This document shows, one piece after another, positions 23,571 through 34,187 of a stretch of DNA of 64,000 bases (positions within the stretch are counted from its first letter, which is position 1; every line of letters begins with the position of its first letter). The stretch covers positions 248,001-312,000 of the forward strand of contig WPDH01000292.1 of NCBI GenBank assembly GCA_019137255.1, written 5' to 3'. Under the pieces are notes generated by a model, which was not told the DNA's origin, searched no databases, and saw nothing but the letters and a program-made list of their open reading frames with translations. The stretch comes from Corinectria fuckeliana. Taxonomy: Eukaryota; Ascomycota; Sordariomycetes; Hypocreales; Nectriaceae. The position numbers and the translations under genes are program-made.

Positions 23571-26500
23571 ATGGCCGCCTTCCTACGAAGCAAGCAGGTG
23601 GGCATGCAAAATGACCTGTCCGCGAGCATCAGACCCGAGCTCTTTATGCCCGATGACCAAGCCCGCTATGGCATCAACTCCCAGATTAGGTTTGCCCCTC
23701 CTCGAGTCCTGAGCCCTTGAGCCCTTGGACTCCTCCCCTACCGCCTCGCCGTCGCTAACCTCGCTGCTTCCTCCAGCTGCTTCGCCTACGATCCCGTCCA
23801 GTCGCTCCTTGCGATAGGCACCAGCGAGAGCAAGTTTGGCCCCGGAAAGATCTCCGTCTTCGGCCAACGTCGTGTCCAAAAGATCCTCGAGCCCGCCCGA
23901 CGCACCTCGTTCCAGTTTGTCCAGTTCAGCGGGAACCGGCTGATCAGCGTCGATACAAAGAATGAGCTTGGAGTGTGGGATCTCGATACGGGAGAGCGCG
24001 TCTATGCCCTGGTCGTGGCTGGCAACGTCGTTTCCCTAGTCGCCGACCCCATGCTGGATTGGGCCTTCATCGGCCTGCAGAGCGGAGATGTTGTGGCTTA
24101 CGACCTGGACCGCGGTAGCCTTGCCCGGGCTTTCCGGCTGCCCAACTTCTGGAAGGAAAAGGACCCAAGCGCAAAGCTTTCTAGTCTTGTCTGCATGTCG
24201 CTTCACCCCAGGGACATTGGCAAGCTGTTGGTGGCCTACACCAACGGAGCTGTTGTCTACTCCGTCAAGCAGAATCGCCCAGTTCAGTTCTATGAGTATG
24301 TCCTGCCGGCGGGCGCCCCAGGCGGGAATGGCGTTGCCGTCGAAAAGATTCGGAAGCCCCGGCTCACGCATGCGCTGTGGCACCCTTCTGGTACCTTCAT
24401 CGCCACGGCTCACGAGGACGGCAGCTTGGTCTTTTGGGACCCCAAGGAAGAGAGGGTCATCATGGCTAGGACACTGACAGAAATGAAGGTGAATGAGCCG
24501 GGCCCTGACTCAGGCACTGCGGCCATCGCGGAGCCCATGACGAAGATTGCCTGGTGCTGCAAAGAGAATTGCGACGACAGCGGATTGTTGATATCCGGTG
24601 GACAGAGCCTCGACGCTTCACCCAAGGGATTGACCTTTATCGACCTCGGAATCACCCCAATCTACGCTACGTCGTCATGGCAGGTTCTAGGTGACTATTT
24701 CCGCGGAAAGCGCCAAACCACCTTACCTCTTCCTTCTGGCGCTCAGTCAGTCGACTTTCTCTTGATCCCCCGGTTTTCGCCTCATTTTTCTGGTGCCCAG
24801 GACCCGATTGGCATCATTTCCTTGCTTTCCTCAGGTGAACTGATCACCATGAGCTTCCCTTCTGGATACCCCATCAGCCCCACGAATCAGCTTCATCCTT
24901 CTCTCTTCTTTGTCCACCCCTTCATTACGAAAGTCAACGTCACCAGTTTAGAACGGCCTCGGTGGCTCTCCATGATGGAGAAACGAAATCAGGGAGAGCC
25001 CGTCTTGAAGGGTGGTGCTGAAGGACCCAGGCCGCGCAAAAGATTTGAGGAGCGCACAATCATCCAGGCCGCCCATGCGGATAGCACCATCAGAATCTGG
25101 GATTCAGGACATGCGGACGACATTGAGAATGGAACCCAACTACAAGTTGACGTTGCTCGAGCACTAGACCGGTCCGACGACATCGAGATAACCACCATGA
25201 GCATGGCAAGCAGCACGGGCGAATTTGCCGTCGGAACACGCACAGGCGAAGCCATCGTATTCCGATGGGGCACGAACCGATTCTTTGGAAAGGTACAGGA
25301 CCTTCAACTGGACCCAAACCCTAAGGGATTGACAGACATTAGCACCAGGGCGGAGCCGACTCTCAAGGAGGGACTTCAACCTCTCGTTCTATACGAGATG
25401 ATGCAAGGCCCCATCACCGCCATTCAGGTATCCAACGTCGGATTCGTCGCTGTTGGATCCGAACTAGGCTTCTTCACCCTGATTGACCTCCGTGGTCCGG
25501 CAATCATTTTCCAAGCTCCTATGACGGATTTCGCCAAACAGGACAAGCGCGCATCCTTCCTCAGAGGACACCAATCAAAATCTGAGCCCCAGAAGGAATG
25601 GCCCGTGGTGATTGAGTTCGGGGTCATGACTCTGGACGAGGACAAGTACTCTAGCATCTGCTGTTTTGTCGGGACAAACTTGGGCAAGGTCATCACGCTC
25701 AAGCTACTGCCAGGCGATAACGGAAGCTATTCTGCACAGGTGGCCGGCTTTGTTGCATTCGATTCGAAGATCATTTCTCTTAACCCCATCGAGGCAGACA
25801 CTGGGAAACCTGCAGCCGCCACTGGCCAGATCGTGGCGGGTCTGAGAGAAGGCCAACAGATCAACGGAGTCCTCGTGGCAGGTTAGTTGTTCCAGCTGTA
25901 CCCTAATGATGAAGCAGTGCTAATTCAGCGACAGTGACGCAAACTGAGATCCGCATCTTCCGGCCAGCACACGCAAAAGGAGCATCGAAGGAGTTTGATA
26001 ACGTCCTGTGCGACGCTGCTAGTGTTGCAGAGCTCGAACTGCACGGCTCTGCAATCGTAGCGGTCTTTGGTGACCGGACTGCGAGGGCATTCTCCATCCC
26101 CGGCCTAAAGGAAATTGGTAAGGCTGACCTGCCAATGATCGATATTACTCGCAGTACAGCCTCTATCGTCACGGAGACCGGTGACATCTTTGCTTGGTCC
26201 GGTCCTAGTGAACTGGCTGTCATCCATGTTTGGGGTACTGGCAAGTCGGTCCAGCAATCGCCTGATATCCTCATCAACCCCAAATTGGAGTGCCCGCCTC
26301 GCCCAACAATCTCGAACATGCAGTGGATTTCGGGTACCCAATACATGTCACCTCCGGATTTGGATCTTCTGGTCGGCGGGCCGGACCGGCCACCCAGCAA
26401 GCGGATGCTAGAGGCAGCCGCAGCGGAGCAACGAGCTGCTAGGAGCGGTGGTCAGGCTCCAGCTGGATCCAGCCAGGAAGGGTGGGGAGACTACCTTTCA

Positions 26501-26659
26501 AGGCAACTGAACGAGCGAACAGAGAAGCTGAATATCATGGGTGATAACATGGACAACCTGCAGGAGCAAAGCGCCGGGTGGGCGGACGATGTGAACAAGT
26601 ATATCGGCAAGCAGAAAAGGAACGTGGTGCTCGGTGGACTCAAGGGTAAATTCTTTTAG
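23571..26659 (+). CDS. SRO7: Sro7/tomosyn/Lgl-family exocytosis protein, 982 aa
   Basis: Three exons (23571-23689, 23777-25881, 25935-26659) join in frame. The N-terminus (MAAFLRSKQVG...PDDQARYGINSQIS) and the following WD-type segments (SLLAIGTSESKFGPGK; GVWDLDTGERV) match the lethal giant larvae family, whose yeast members Sro7/Sro77 bind the t-SNARE Sec9, the Rab Sec4 and the exocyst at the plasma membrane. About 900 residues of two beta-propellers are followed by a C-terminal coiled segment (about 925-970) that aligns with R-SNARE motifs, with Arg936 in the zero-layer position. The length agrees with yeast Sro7 (about 1030). The expected role is tethering and control of SNARE assembly in polar secretion at hyphal tips. 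The ATG is the first in the conserved N-terminal block. Both introns have normal ends (gtttgc...tccag; gttagt...gacag). Confidence 0.93.
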
Positions 26660-27017
26660 TGATTTTCTTTGAGGAGCATTTACTCGATCAAGCAAGCTTC
26701 TTTGATGTGGTGGAGGCTTAACAAAACCACTGTAGCTTAATGCTAGCGTCTCTTATCCTTAAGTCCTTTGATTTTGTCAGAGGGGAGTAACTATCTATTT
26801 CGTTCATTTCACGAGGACGATGCTTAGCGATAGGCTTTTTCATGGTCTGGACCTCCCAGCTCGTGGCTATGTTTTATTGCAAGGATGCTAGTCAACTAAT
26901 ACAAAATGTAGATAATCAGTCTCGATATTGCTCTCCAAATGGCCACTTACCTCCAAACTTCCGGCGCCCTCACTGATTTGTCCCCAGCAAAGGACAGGCC
27001 TACTCTTTCAAGTTAAA
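26660..27017. other. Convergent 3' intergenic region
   Basis: This stretch separates the 3' ends of the Sro7 homologue and the membrane-protein gene on the opposite strand. Nothing beyond AT-rich 3'-flank sequence is seen. Confidence 0.5.
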
Positions 27018-27722
27018 TCACTCCCGAGGGCTTCGCACCACGACCATGGTGTCAGAAGAGCTGGTCTCCCAAGTGTCGTTCGTGTCATCGTTCGTGTCAT
27101 CGTCCTGTGAAAGAAAAGGCCAAGCAACACTGTTGCCTTGAGGTTCAGAGGCCGGCCGCGCTACCAGCGTCTCACTCTGCGATCGCCCAACGCTGGGCCG
27201 GGACAGGCCTCGATCCGCGCGTCTGGGTTCGTGGTGGGTCTCTCGGTTGACTCGAGGTAGCGCGAAGTGTACAGCCTTACGTGGCCTCTGGAAAGCCTCG
27301 ACCTCGGTGGTTCCGACAGTTGGCCTTGTGCATATGTTGCGCTCGCAGGAACGGACCGGATGCTGCTGCTCATGCTGCTCATAGGAGACCTCGGGCTGAG
27401 GTGGAGGCTGCAGTGCCGCCCGACTCTGGTGAGAATCCATCCCGAGAGCGCCTCTTCTTGCGGTCAGTGCCGTTGTACGGTCGGCGCGATCATCCTGGGC
27501 GCCTGCAAGACGAAGCTCTAAGCTCTGAAAGCGGGAGTTGGACTGCACCAGATCCTTGAAGAGTTTATTCCAACTCCTATTCCACGCCCTATCCACGTAG
27601 ATCATCGTCACCAAAAGAAGCACTAAGAAAGACGTTGCCAAGATGGCCCATATGAGCAAGGCCTGGTGGTCTCTGTTGGAGACACTCCGGGGCTGCATAG
27701 CGGCAACATTCAGGGCCGGCAT
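27018..27722 (-). CDS. Hypothetical single-pass membrane protein, 234 aa
   Basis: An uninterrupted 235-codon frame starts MPALNVAAMQ. Residues 21-43 form one hydrophobic helix (LLIWAILATSFLVLLLVTMI), followed at once by basic and aromatic residues (DRAWNRSWNKLF). This suggests a short outside or lumenal N-terminus and a long cytoplasmic tail. The tail has a heptad-like Leu pattern at about 48-75 and then a polar, low-complexity region rich in Arg, Gln, Pro and Ser. It ends with an acidic run (DDDTNDDTND) and a Ser-rich end. No family is recognised. It converges with the Sro7 homologue. The long open frame, clear helix and typical leader (27723-27800) support a real gene, but function is unknown. 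Confidence 0.65.
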   Translation of the reverse strand: MPALNVAAMQPRSVSNRDHQALLIWAILATSFLVLLLVTMIYVDRAWNRSWNKLFKDLVQSNSRFQSLELRLAGAQDDRADRTTALTARRGALGMDSHQSRAALQPPPQPEVSYEQHEQQHPVRSCERNICTRPTVGTTEVEAFQRPRKAVHFALPRVNRETHHEPRRADRGLSRPSVGRSQSETLVARPASEPQGNSVAWPFLSQDDDTNDDTNDTWETSSSDTMVVVRSPRE

Positions 27723-28613
27723 GGTGAAAGCTGAAAGGGTTGTTTAGTCTAAGTGGATGGGGTTGTGGAGGTGGCTGGAGGGAGTAGTGATGACGAAGAT
27801 GGCGGTTGGTATGATTGAGGGTTGGTTGGATGAGTGAATAGTAGAACGATGCTGCAATTTGCCGTCTCTAAATATATGGAAGTGGTTACACAAGACTATC
27901 TTTGTTTGAGGAACCAAAGCAGAACCAAGACACCGTTCTCTTCAACTACGCAGAAAATACCACTTTGGTTGGACATTCAAAGAACACAGGTAGCAACAAT
28001 GGACGTTTAGATGTGTGAGTGTGTTCACTGCGCTAACCTATTAGAACAGTCTGCGTGTTCATCTGATAAAGCATTTATAGTTGAGTGTTCTGTCTAGCAG
28101 TGAGCAGTGGTGCAGACGGGTTCGAAACGGACTAGTAGTGACATCGGCCAGCAACTGAAATGATGATCAATACGAGATATTAAAGGGAATGAAATATCGC
28201 AAGAAACTTGCAGCAGTGATCAAGGCAACAAGGGGAGGTCTCCTCGAGGTAGGCCGAGCCTGTGACATCTAAAGGGACGCTGCAACCGCAACAGTAGCAC
28301 GCCATGGTGCAATCACTGCAGTGCTCAACAGTGGTGCACACGGAGATTTGTAAGCCTCGACTTAGTTTGGTGTTGATGCAATCGATGCATGCATGTGCAA
28401 CTTGTCCATTATTAATTAATAATGACGCCGACCCCCGCTTTCCCGGAAAACGCAATGGGTCCAATCCATGATCTAATCCGAGATACCAACTGCGTGTCTA
28501 TATAATTACCAACCTCACCTGCTTCATCCTTGAGGATCCCAAGCACGTTGAAAATCCCAAGACATCTATCTACTTCTACAGTTGTACTTCCCAACCGACC
28601 ACCTTCTACCGAA
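27723..28613. other. Intergenic region upstream of the SDR gene
   Basis: It carries the divergent promoters of the membrane-protein gene and the dehydrogenase gene. A small Cys-rich minus-strand frame inside it is listed separately as a weak candidate. Confidence 0.4.
28180..28464 (-). CDS. Possible small cysteine-rich protein, 94 aa (weak)
   Basis: A single open frame codes for 94 residues with about a dozen Cys, mostly in a C-terminal part with spacing like CIDC, CSDCTMACYCCGC and CCLDHCC. There is no signal peptide at the first Met, so it is not a typical secreted effector. The segment INTKLSRGLQ and the regular Cys spacing look protein-like, but the N-terminus includes a simple TTAATTAATAA stretch that reads as LLINN and may be noncoding. 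It lies head-to-head with the dehydrogenase gene. A metal-binding peptide is conceivable; a chance frame is equally possible. Confidence 0.25.
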   Translation of the reverse strand: MDPLRFPGKRGSASLLINNGQVAHACIDCINTKLSRGLQISVCTTVEHCSDCTMACYCCGCSVPLDVTGSAYLEETSPCCLDHCCKFLAIFHSL

Positions 28614-29526
28614 ATGTCGTTCTTCGCCATCATTGCAGGTGCTGGCCCTGGCACAGGTGAGACAACCAGTGTCCAGTGCCGCGTTGCTCTTAGCCGAGAC
28701 TGACACCCACAATCACAGGGCGAGCCGTGGCTCTGAAGTTCGCAAAGGCGTATCAAATTGTTGTGCTGGCCAGAAGCCCCGAGAGCTACGGCGATATCGT
28801 CAGAGAGATCAACAAGGCCGGGGGCCACGCCCTAGGCATCTCCGCCGACTTCGTCGACCCAGCCTCGGTGAACTCGGCCTTTGAGACCATCAAGAAGGAA
28901 CTTCCCGGCAGCAAGCTCGCCGCGGCCGTCTACAACGTGAGCGGCGGCTTCGCCAAGAAGCCCTTCCTCGAGTTGACGCCCGAAGAGCTCGACGACGGCC
29001 TCGACGTTGCCGCGTAGGTTGCGGCTGCTCTCACGACGAAGAACCGCATCGGCTAACGCATCTGCAGACGAGGTTTCGCCAGGTTCGCCCAGAAGTCGCT
29101 GCCGCTGCTTCTCGAGGCCGTCCCGGACTCCCCCAACCCCCCCTCCCTGCTCATCACGGGCGCGACCGCGTCCGTCAAGGGATCCGCGCAGTTTGGGTCG
29201 TTCGCCGCGGGCAAGTTTGCCCTGCGAGCGCTGGGCCAGTCGTTGGCGCGAGAGTTCGGGCCGAGGGGCGTTCACGTGGCCCACATCATCGTCGATGGAA
29301 TCATTGATATCCCACGGACGAAGCACTTGAACCCGCCGAGCTCTGCGGAGGATGCCAAGCTTAGGCCAGACGCGGTGAGTTTGAAGCTCGCATTGAAGCC
29401 ATGGGGCGACAGAACTAATGATTCTCTGCTCTATAGATTGCGGAGACTTATTGGCACTTGCATACCCAGCATCGTTCGGCGTTTACACAAGAGATTGATA
29501 TTCGGCCATACGTGGAGAGGTTTTGA
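28614..29526 (+). CDS. Short-chain dehydrogenase/reductase-like protein, 244 aa, catalytic Tyr replaced by Phe
   Basis: Four exons (28614-28656, 28719-29013, 29068-29374, 29437-29526) join in frame; all introns are 54-62 bases with GT-AG ends. The Rossmann nucleotide site is AGAGPGTG (residues 8-15), the NNAG-like motif is NVSGG (87-91), and the active-site region has Ser148 followed by FAAGK. In classical SDRs this is YxxxK; here it is Phe158 and Lys162, so normal proton transfer by Tyr is not possible. The following segment, KFALRALGQSLAREFGPRG and HVAHIIVDG, resembles a widespread SDR group that I recall often carrying Phe at this place. It is probably cytosolic and NAD(P)-binding. Substrate unknown. 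The start is the only ATG before the dinucleotide site. Length is normal for the family. Confidence 0.88.
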
Positions 29527-32500
29527 GGGATGAAGCCAAGGGCCAAAGCCAAGGGCCAAAGCCAAGGGATGAAGATACGGGAGATATGAGTCGTGGCTGA
29601 GATTATGAGGTTCCAGACCATAACACCATCTTCTTCAGATCTGATAACCAGATGACGAAATTGATCATGCTATGAAACAAGAGGCCCTCCTATAATGTAG
29701 TAATTCTATTATTTATGCAGAGAAAAGCCAAAGCTCTGGACCGTCTCGTTTTGAAATGCTTCTCAACGGGGTGTGTATGAAAATCCTGCCTCGCACGAAT
29801 ACAGGTCTAATGAATGTCTTGATCGAGGAGACTCGCTGATTACCCATGTTCTAAACGGGCAATGTACTGGAAGGGAGCGGAGGCTTTGAACTCTCCACGT
29901 CGACCAACTTCTGGAAAATGTACGGATCTGACTCGATCCAGACTGTTCTATGTTTATTTCGAACGTTTGCAATTAAAGATGTCGCAAGGCGAATCAGGTT
30001 TTCAGTGGGAAGGATAGACTCGGTATCGCTGTGAGACCGACCTTAAGGGAGTCGATGACTGTCATGGCGAAGGTTATCATACTCCCACTTGTCTAGTGAG
30101 GGCTGCATTATGGCTCTCCCTATCATCACTGAAATATCCTGGAAGGAGGCGTGAGCCACAGTTACCTGCTCTACATGAGAATGCTAGGTATTGGGTTATA
30201 TGAGACTTCTTTGCGTCAACATTGGTCCTAAGAAGGCGATGCTTCTGTTCCAAGGCCGCACCTTGGTATGACGGAGCTATACGCTATCTTGTGGGAACTA
30301 AACAATCACTAAGTCATACTCTTTCAAATTAGCCGTGAACTAGACCTGTCTTAAGCGTCCTTGGTGGTGATATATCAAGGGTTTCCTCGAAAGCTCAGTG
30401 GCCTTTAATATAGTATTAACTTTTAGCTATCATAATACAGGTCAACGCCGCGCCAAGGCGAGCACGGTTATCTAGATGAAAGGTAGCCCAGCAGAAATCC
30501 TCATTGATTACGGCATGTTCACTTCAAGGAGTCGGTCACTGTTCTCGTATTAGCCGCTCTCACAGGCGAATATGCGTTTGAAAGAAAACAACTCCTGCCC
30601 GATAAACATAATGGGATGCCTACTGAATTGCAGTTTCTATTGAATATTCAAGCTAATTTACTCGAGGGATGACCATCTGGTGTTCATAGCAAGCTCGCCC
30701 CCCTTCTTGTTAGCTCGTTATAACTCGTTGCAAGGTGGTCGCGAAGAGTGGTTTCGTGTTGATATCTCTGCATCGTGCTATGTTATTTCAGTATCAGAAA
30801 TCCTTCACTGCTAGGTAAAGCCCTTCAGGTAGTGCGGGAATTCCTTAGCTCGCAGTGTACGCAATGCCAGCTTGAATGTGGCGACACGGCATTCGATGCT
30901 CAGTAGATAGAGTCCAACAGATTCTGTAGCTCATGCGAGCCTAGCATGCCAGCTCCTATCTAATGACAACTCTCTTATCCGCGATGATGGCAGCTAGTTG
31001 ATGTTCCTATTAACTACACAGGATATTCCTTGCTATTCTCTACTGTTGGATTTGGATGAACTCTGACCTGCTTGCAGGCTTGGATGTTCTGGGCCCATTG
31101 AATGTGAACTTCCTGCTGAGTCACCGACACCTAGACATTCTATCCAGTCATCCTAAAGGGAATGTCTTCTGCAGTCACACTATTGTTCTCAGAAATTCAA
31201 GGTAGGCTCTGTTCCGGAAATAGCGATCTATTATTAGAGTTCTAGCTAATAACTGAGGCGCAGATCTCGACCGCTATCTGATGGCAAGGGAAGAAATTAA
31301 GGGCTAGGAGGTCCAAATTGGCGTTACTTAATATTGGTATGTAAGATTCTTGCTCCAGAGTCTCTGGTCTTGCACAACCCGGAACAGGCGGTCTACGAAT
31401 AGGGGCAACCTCGTCACTCTCCCCTATTGGGGCTTGGAGATGCAAACGCAATCATCATCTCACGCCATTTCCGTCTAGATGACACTGTGACCTAACCAAA
31501 TAAGGATCTCGCATAGTCCGGCGGCACGGCTACCCAGTGGACATCTACGGAGTACCGAAGCCTCACCTGAGTTGTATGAAACGGACCGGTGAGCAAAGCA
31601 AGCACTCAGGTCAGACCAGGGTCAAACTTGCAGCGTCCCGGTTCCTTGATGCAGCCTACTGCCTGTCAGAATTTCTCCAACACGAGGCAAGTGTCTTGGA
31701 GAGGAAATGGTAGCTACCACGACGTGGGCCGTGAGCCCAGTTGTAGATGGCAAACGCCCGCAGCAAGATTGCGAGGCCGTCGCGCAACGACCAACTCGGA
31801 GAGTCAGCAAACGACACGCCCGTCGAGGTTGGAGACCGCCAGATAGGGATTTGGCGGGTTCGGGTTCAGGTATGGTCCCGAGAGAAAATCCGGGGGTTAA
31901 AGCGGCTGCTAGTCTGCGACGGGCGAACGCCGCATACAGCAGAGATATCGTCATATCATGTGGGAACTCGGACAGGGGCAAGACGGTCCGGAATAGGTTT
32001 CCCGTGCGAGGCAGGACTCTTTTGGATATTGCGTTCTGGCCATTGTTGTCTAGAGGTGTGGAAACTTGCGCCGCGCTTAGTGGTGGGATGGGCTGCAGCT
32101 TGCATATCCGAACTCCATTGGGCGAACGCTTGTAAGTTCCAAGCTCACCGCTTCTTCCGATCCTGCAATGCATCTAGAGTCTGAAGTCATGCAATGCAGG
32201 TTTGCAGCCAACCCTCACGGAGAAGATGTCTCGGACAAGCCGTCTCGGAGCACATGTACGGTAGACCGAAAGGAGAATGATCATTCAAGACGGTGGGCCT
32301 TCAAGAAGATTCTTGTATCTTGTATCATGGCGGATGGATGCCTACAAGTGCCAAGGCTGCAGTGAGACAAGCTTGGAGCCCGATGTCTCTTTATTCTCAA
32401 ATGGGCGCTATGCATGTTACGAAGTACAAGCATAGGTACCATGTAACTTTCCCACGACGCCAAGAAGCTGTGTCTCCGTGGCTGGCTGTGCTCTTTCCTG

Positions 32501-33787
32501 GTTGGGATGATCTCTTCGCGCCGCATCGGTCTTCCAGCCTCTTCCAATCGTGAATCTGCAGGCATTTGCGCATTTGCGACATCCCCTGAGCTAATGTAAA
32601 TGAACCCTAGATCAACCATCCCACCTACACGCGTACAACTCCAAGCGGTTACCGTGATGGCGGGCTGTCCTATGGATAAATCTTTGCCTGTTTGCATCGT
32701 AGTTGGCATCCGGCATGCAGCGTAAGTACGGAATACGAGAAAGGTGTGAGCTCGAAACATCTCCTAGCATGTTTCATCCAGCTCAGCCTAAGCAAGTAGC
32801 CAGCGGCTCCCAAGTACATCATCCTGCAGGCATATCAGCCCCCCCCCCCCCCCCCCACCCCCCCCCCCCNNACCCCCCCCCCCCCCCCCCCCCCCCCGCG
32901 TGAAGCTAGTTACCGATAGCCACAAATGATCGACGGGCGTGGGACACGAGTCAAGCACACGGATCCGGAGAAGAAAAAAGCAAACCACACCGTCAGTGAA
33001 GCAGAAGGAAGTTGATGGGAAGCTGACGCTCGATGCGTTCGTGCACATGCTCGTTCCAATCGGCATCAACAGTCCGGCTGACAGCCAAGGAGGTCAGATT
33101 CCTCTCCTATCTATTCTTGTTCATCTCGTTTCACCATGGTCCCGACGCTACTCTTGTGAGGAAGAAAAGATGCCCTTCGGCAAGTGAGCATGGGATCCTC
33201 GGCATCATCGGGAACCGTTGCTGACACAGTAGATTGTCGTAACACCACAAAGTGGCGGTATTCAAAATAGGTGGCTCGTAGCCCAATTGTTCGCCGCATG
33301 ATGAGTCTCGTGACAGCCTTGAGGCTCCGCGTGGGAACAATGTAACGAGACGCAACAACCGAGATCAGGTCGCCGGCGTCTAAACGCAGGACGGCCAATC
33401 AACAACCATAGGGCTTTTGGCTATGGTTGTCCCTGAAACACAACTTTTTGAGAACGAACGCTCATGTCTTCCTTGTAAGTCTGTGGCTTAATTATAGTAA
33501 TTCGTAGCTCGTACCCAAGTCTACAATGCCAACGCCAAACCCCAACCTTGTCACCCCCTGCCATCCGTCAACGTCTCACCTCCTGAAGAAATGAGACATC
33601 ACATTTTCCTTACTTCTTCTCCTTTATGTTGAGCCACACCATCTACGCGTTCCGTTTAGTCTTACTTGCTTCGTGTGTCGGCATCGTTGCATTTGGTTCC
33701 TTGCAGGGACCGGGGACCCGAGTGCCGGCCTGCGGTGATGAGTGACATAATTCACAACAGAGCATGACCACGTACCTGTGATACAAT
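29527..33787. other. Gene-poor region, 4.3 kb
   Basis: Just after the dehydrogenase gene there is a short direct repeat of agccaagggccaa (29534-29570). Beyond it I find no supportable gene. Several overlapping frames at 31589-32184 compete with each other and show no family features. A perfect 10-bp-arm hairpin (ACAACCATAG, 9-base loop, complement) lies at 33402-33430. Poly-C and an assembly gap at 32838 are listed separately. Confidence 0.45.
32838..32897. other. Poly-C tract with assembly gap (nn at 32870-32871)
   Basis: About 57 of 60 bases are C on both sides of two undetermined bases. The frames crossing it (runs of Pro or Gly) are artefacts. Either a real long C tract could not be sequenced through, or reads were joined on homopolymer ends. 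Confidence 0.85.
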
Positions 33788-33795
33788 TATAAATA
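33788..33795 (+). promoter_or_regulatory. TATA box of small-family gene 1
   Basis: TATAAATA lies 109 bases before the ATG at 33897. Comparable boxes precede the other two members. Confidence 0.55.
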
Positions 33796-33896
33796 AAGGG
33801 ACCTGCACGTTGCGCTGCTGGTAGATTTCGGAAGCATTGCGGTTCCTGCCCATCCAACACACTCAACTAAAACTCGCTTGTCTGACGCAGATTGAA

Positions 33897-34187
33897 ATGA
33901 CCAAGACCACGATGGCGGAAACCGCCGATACATCCTCCACCACCGTGAACTTGAGCCAAGATTGCCAGCGAGTCTCTCCCCTCAGTTCTTCCCTACTAGT
34001 ATAGCTAAATAATGGCCGAAGGATTCCAAATTGCTGCAACGTTCCAGCGGCGGCACGGGTTGAAGACCACCGGGGGGTCGAGACATTTCTCCAAGACCCC
34101 CAGCTGCCTGTCAGCTACCGACTGAGTCATATTGCCGCGTCCTCGACCCAACAAAATGGACAGATCCAGGGCACAGACCGGACTTGA
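33897..34187 (+). CDS. Small family protein, copy 1, 78 aa (GC-AG intron proposed)
   Basis: Exon 1 33897-33967, intron 33968-34021, exon 2 34022-34187. The product shares two blocks with the genes at 36181 and 40600. Near the N-terminus is DTSSTTVNLSQDC (compare DTASIEVNLSDVC and DTTSSMDVNRSDTC), followed by a CC pair. Near the C-terminus is VETFLQDPQLPVSYRL (compare VQGFLRDTGLSILYRL). The exon join is the least certain part. To connect the two conserved blocks in frame, an intron starting gcgagt and ending gaag is needed, with GCTAAAT as branch site. GC-AG introns are a minor but real class. If that intron is not used, translation stops after 35 codons and this copy is a pseudogene. No signal peptide or membrane helix. 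Function unknown; I know of no named family with this signature. Confidence 0.6.

Noticed and set aside
31622..32184. Overlapping frames of 140-180 codons on both strands
   Set aside because: Three mutually exclusive frames, none with recognisable domains, splice signals or a promoter-like leader.
32703..33069. Proline- or glycine-run proteins across the poly-C gap
   Set aside because: They are translations of a homopolymer with undetermined bases, not genes.
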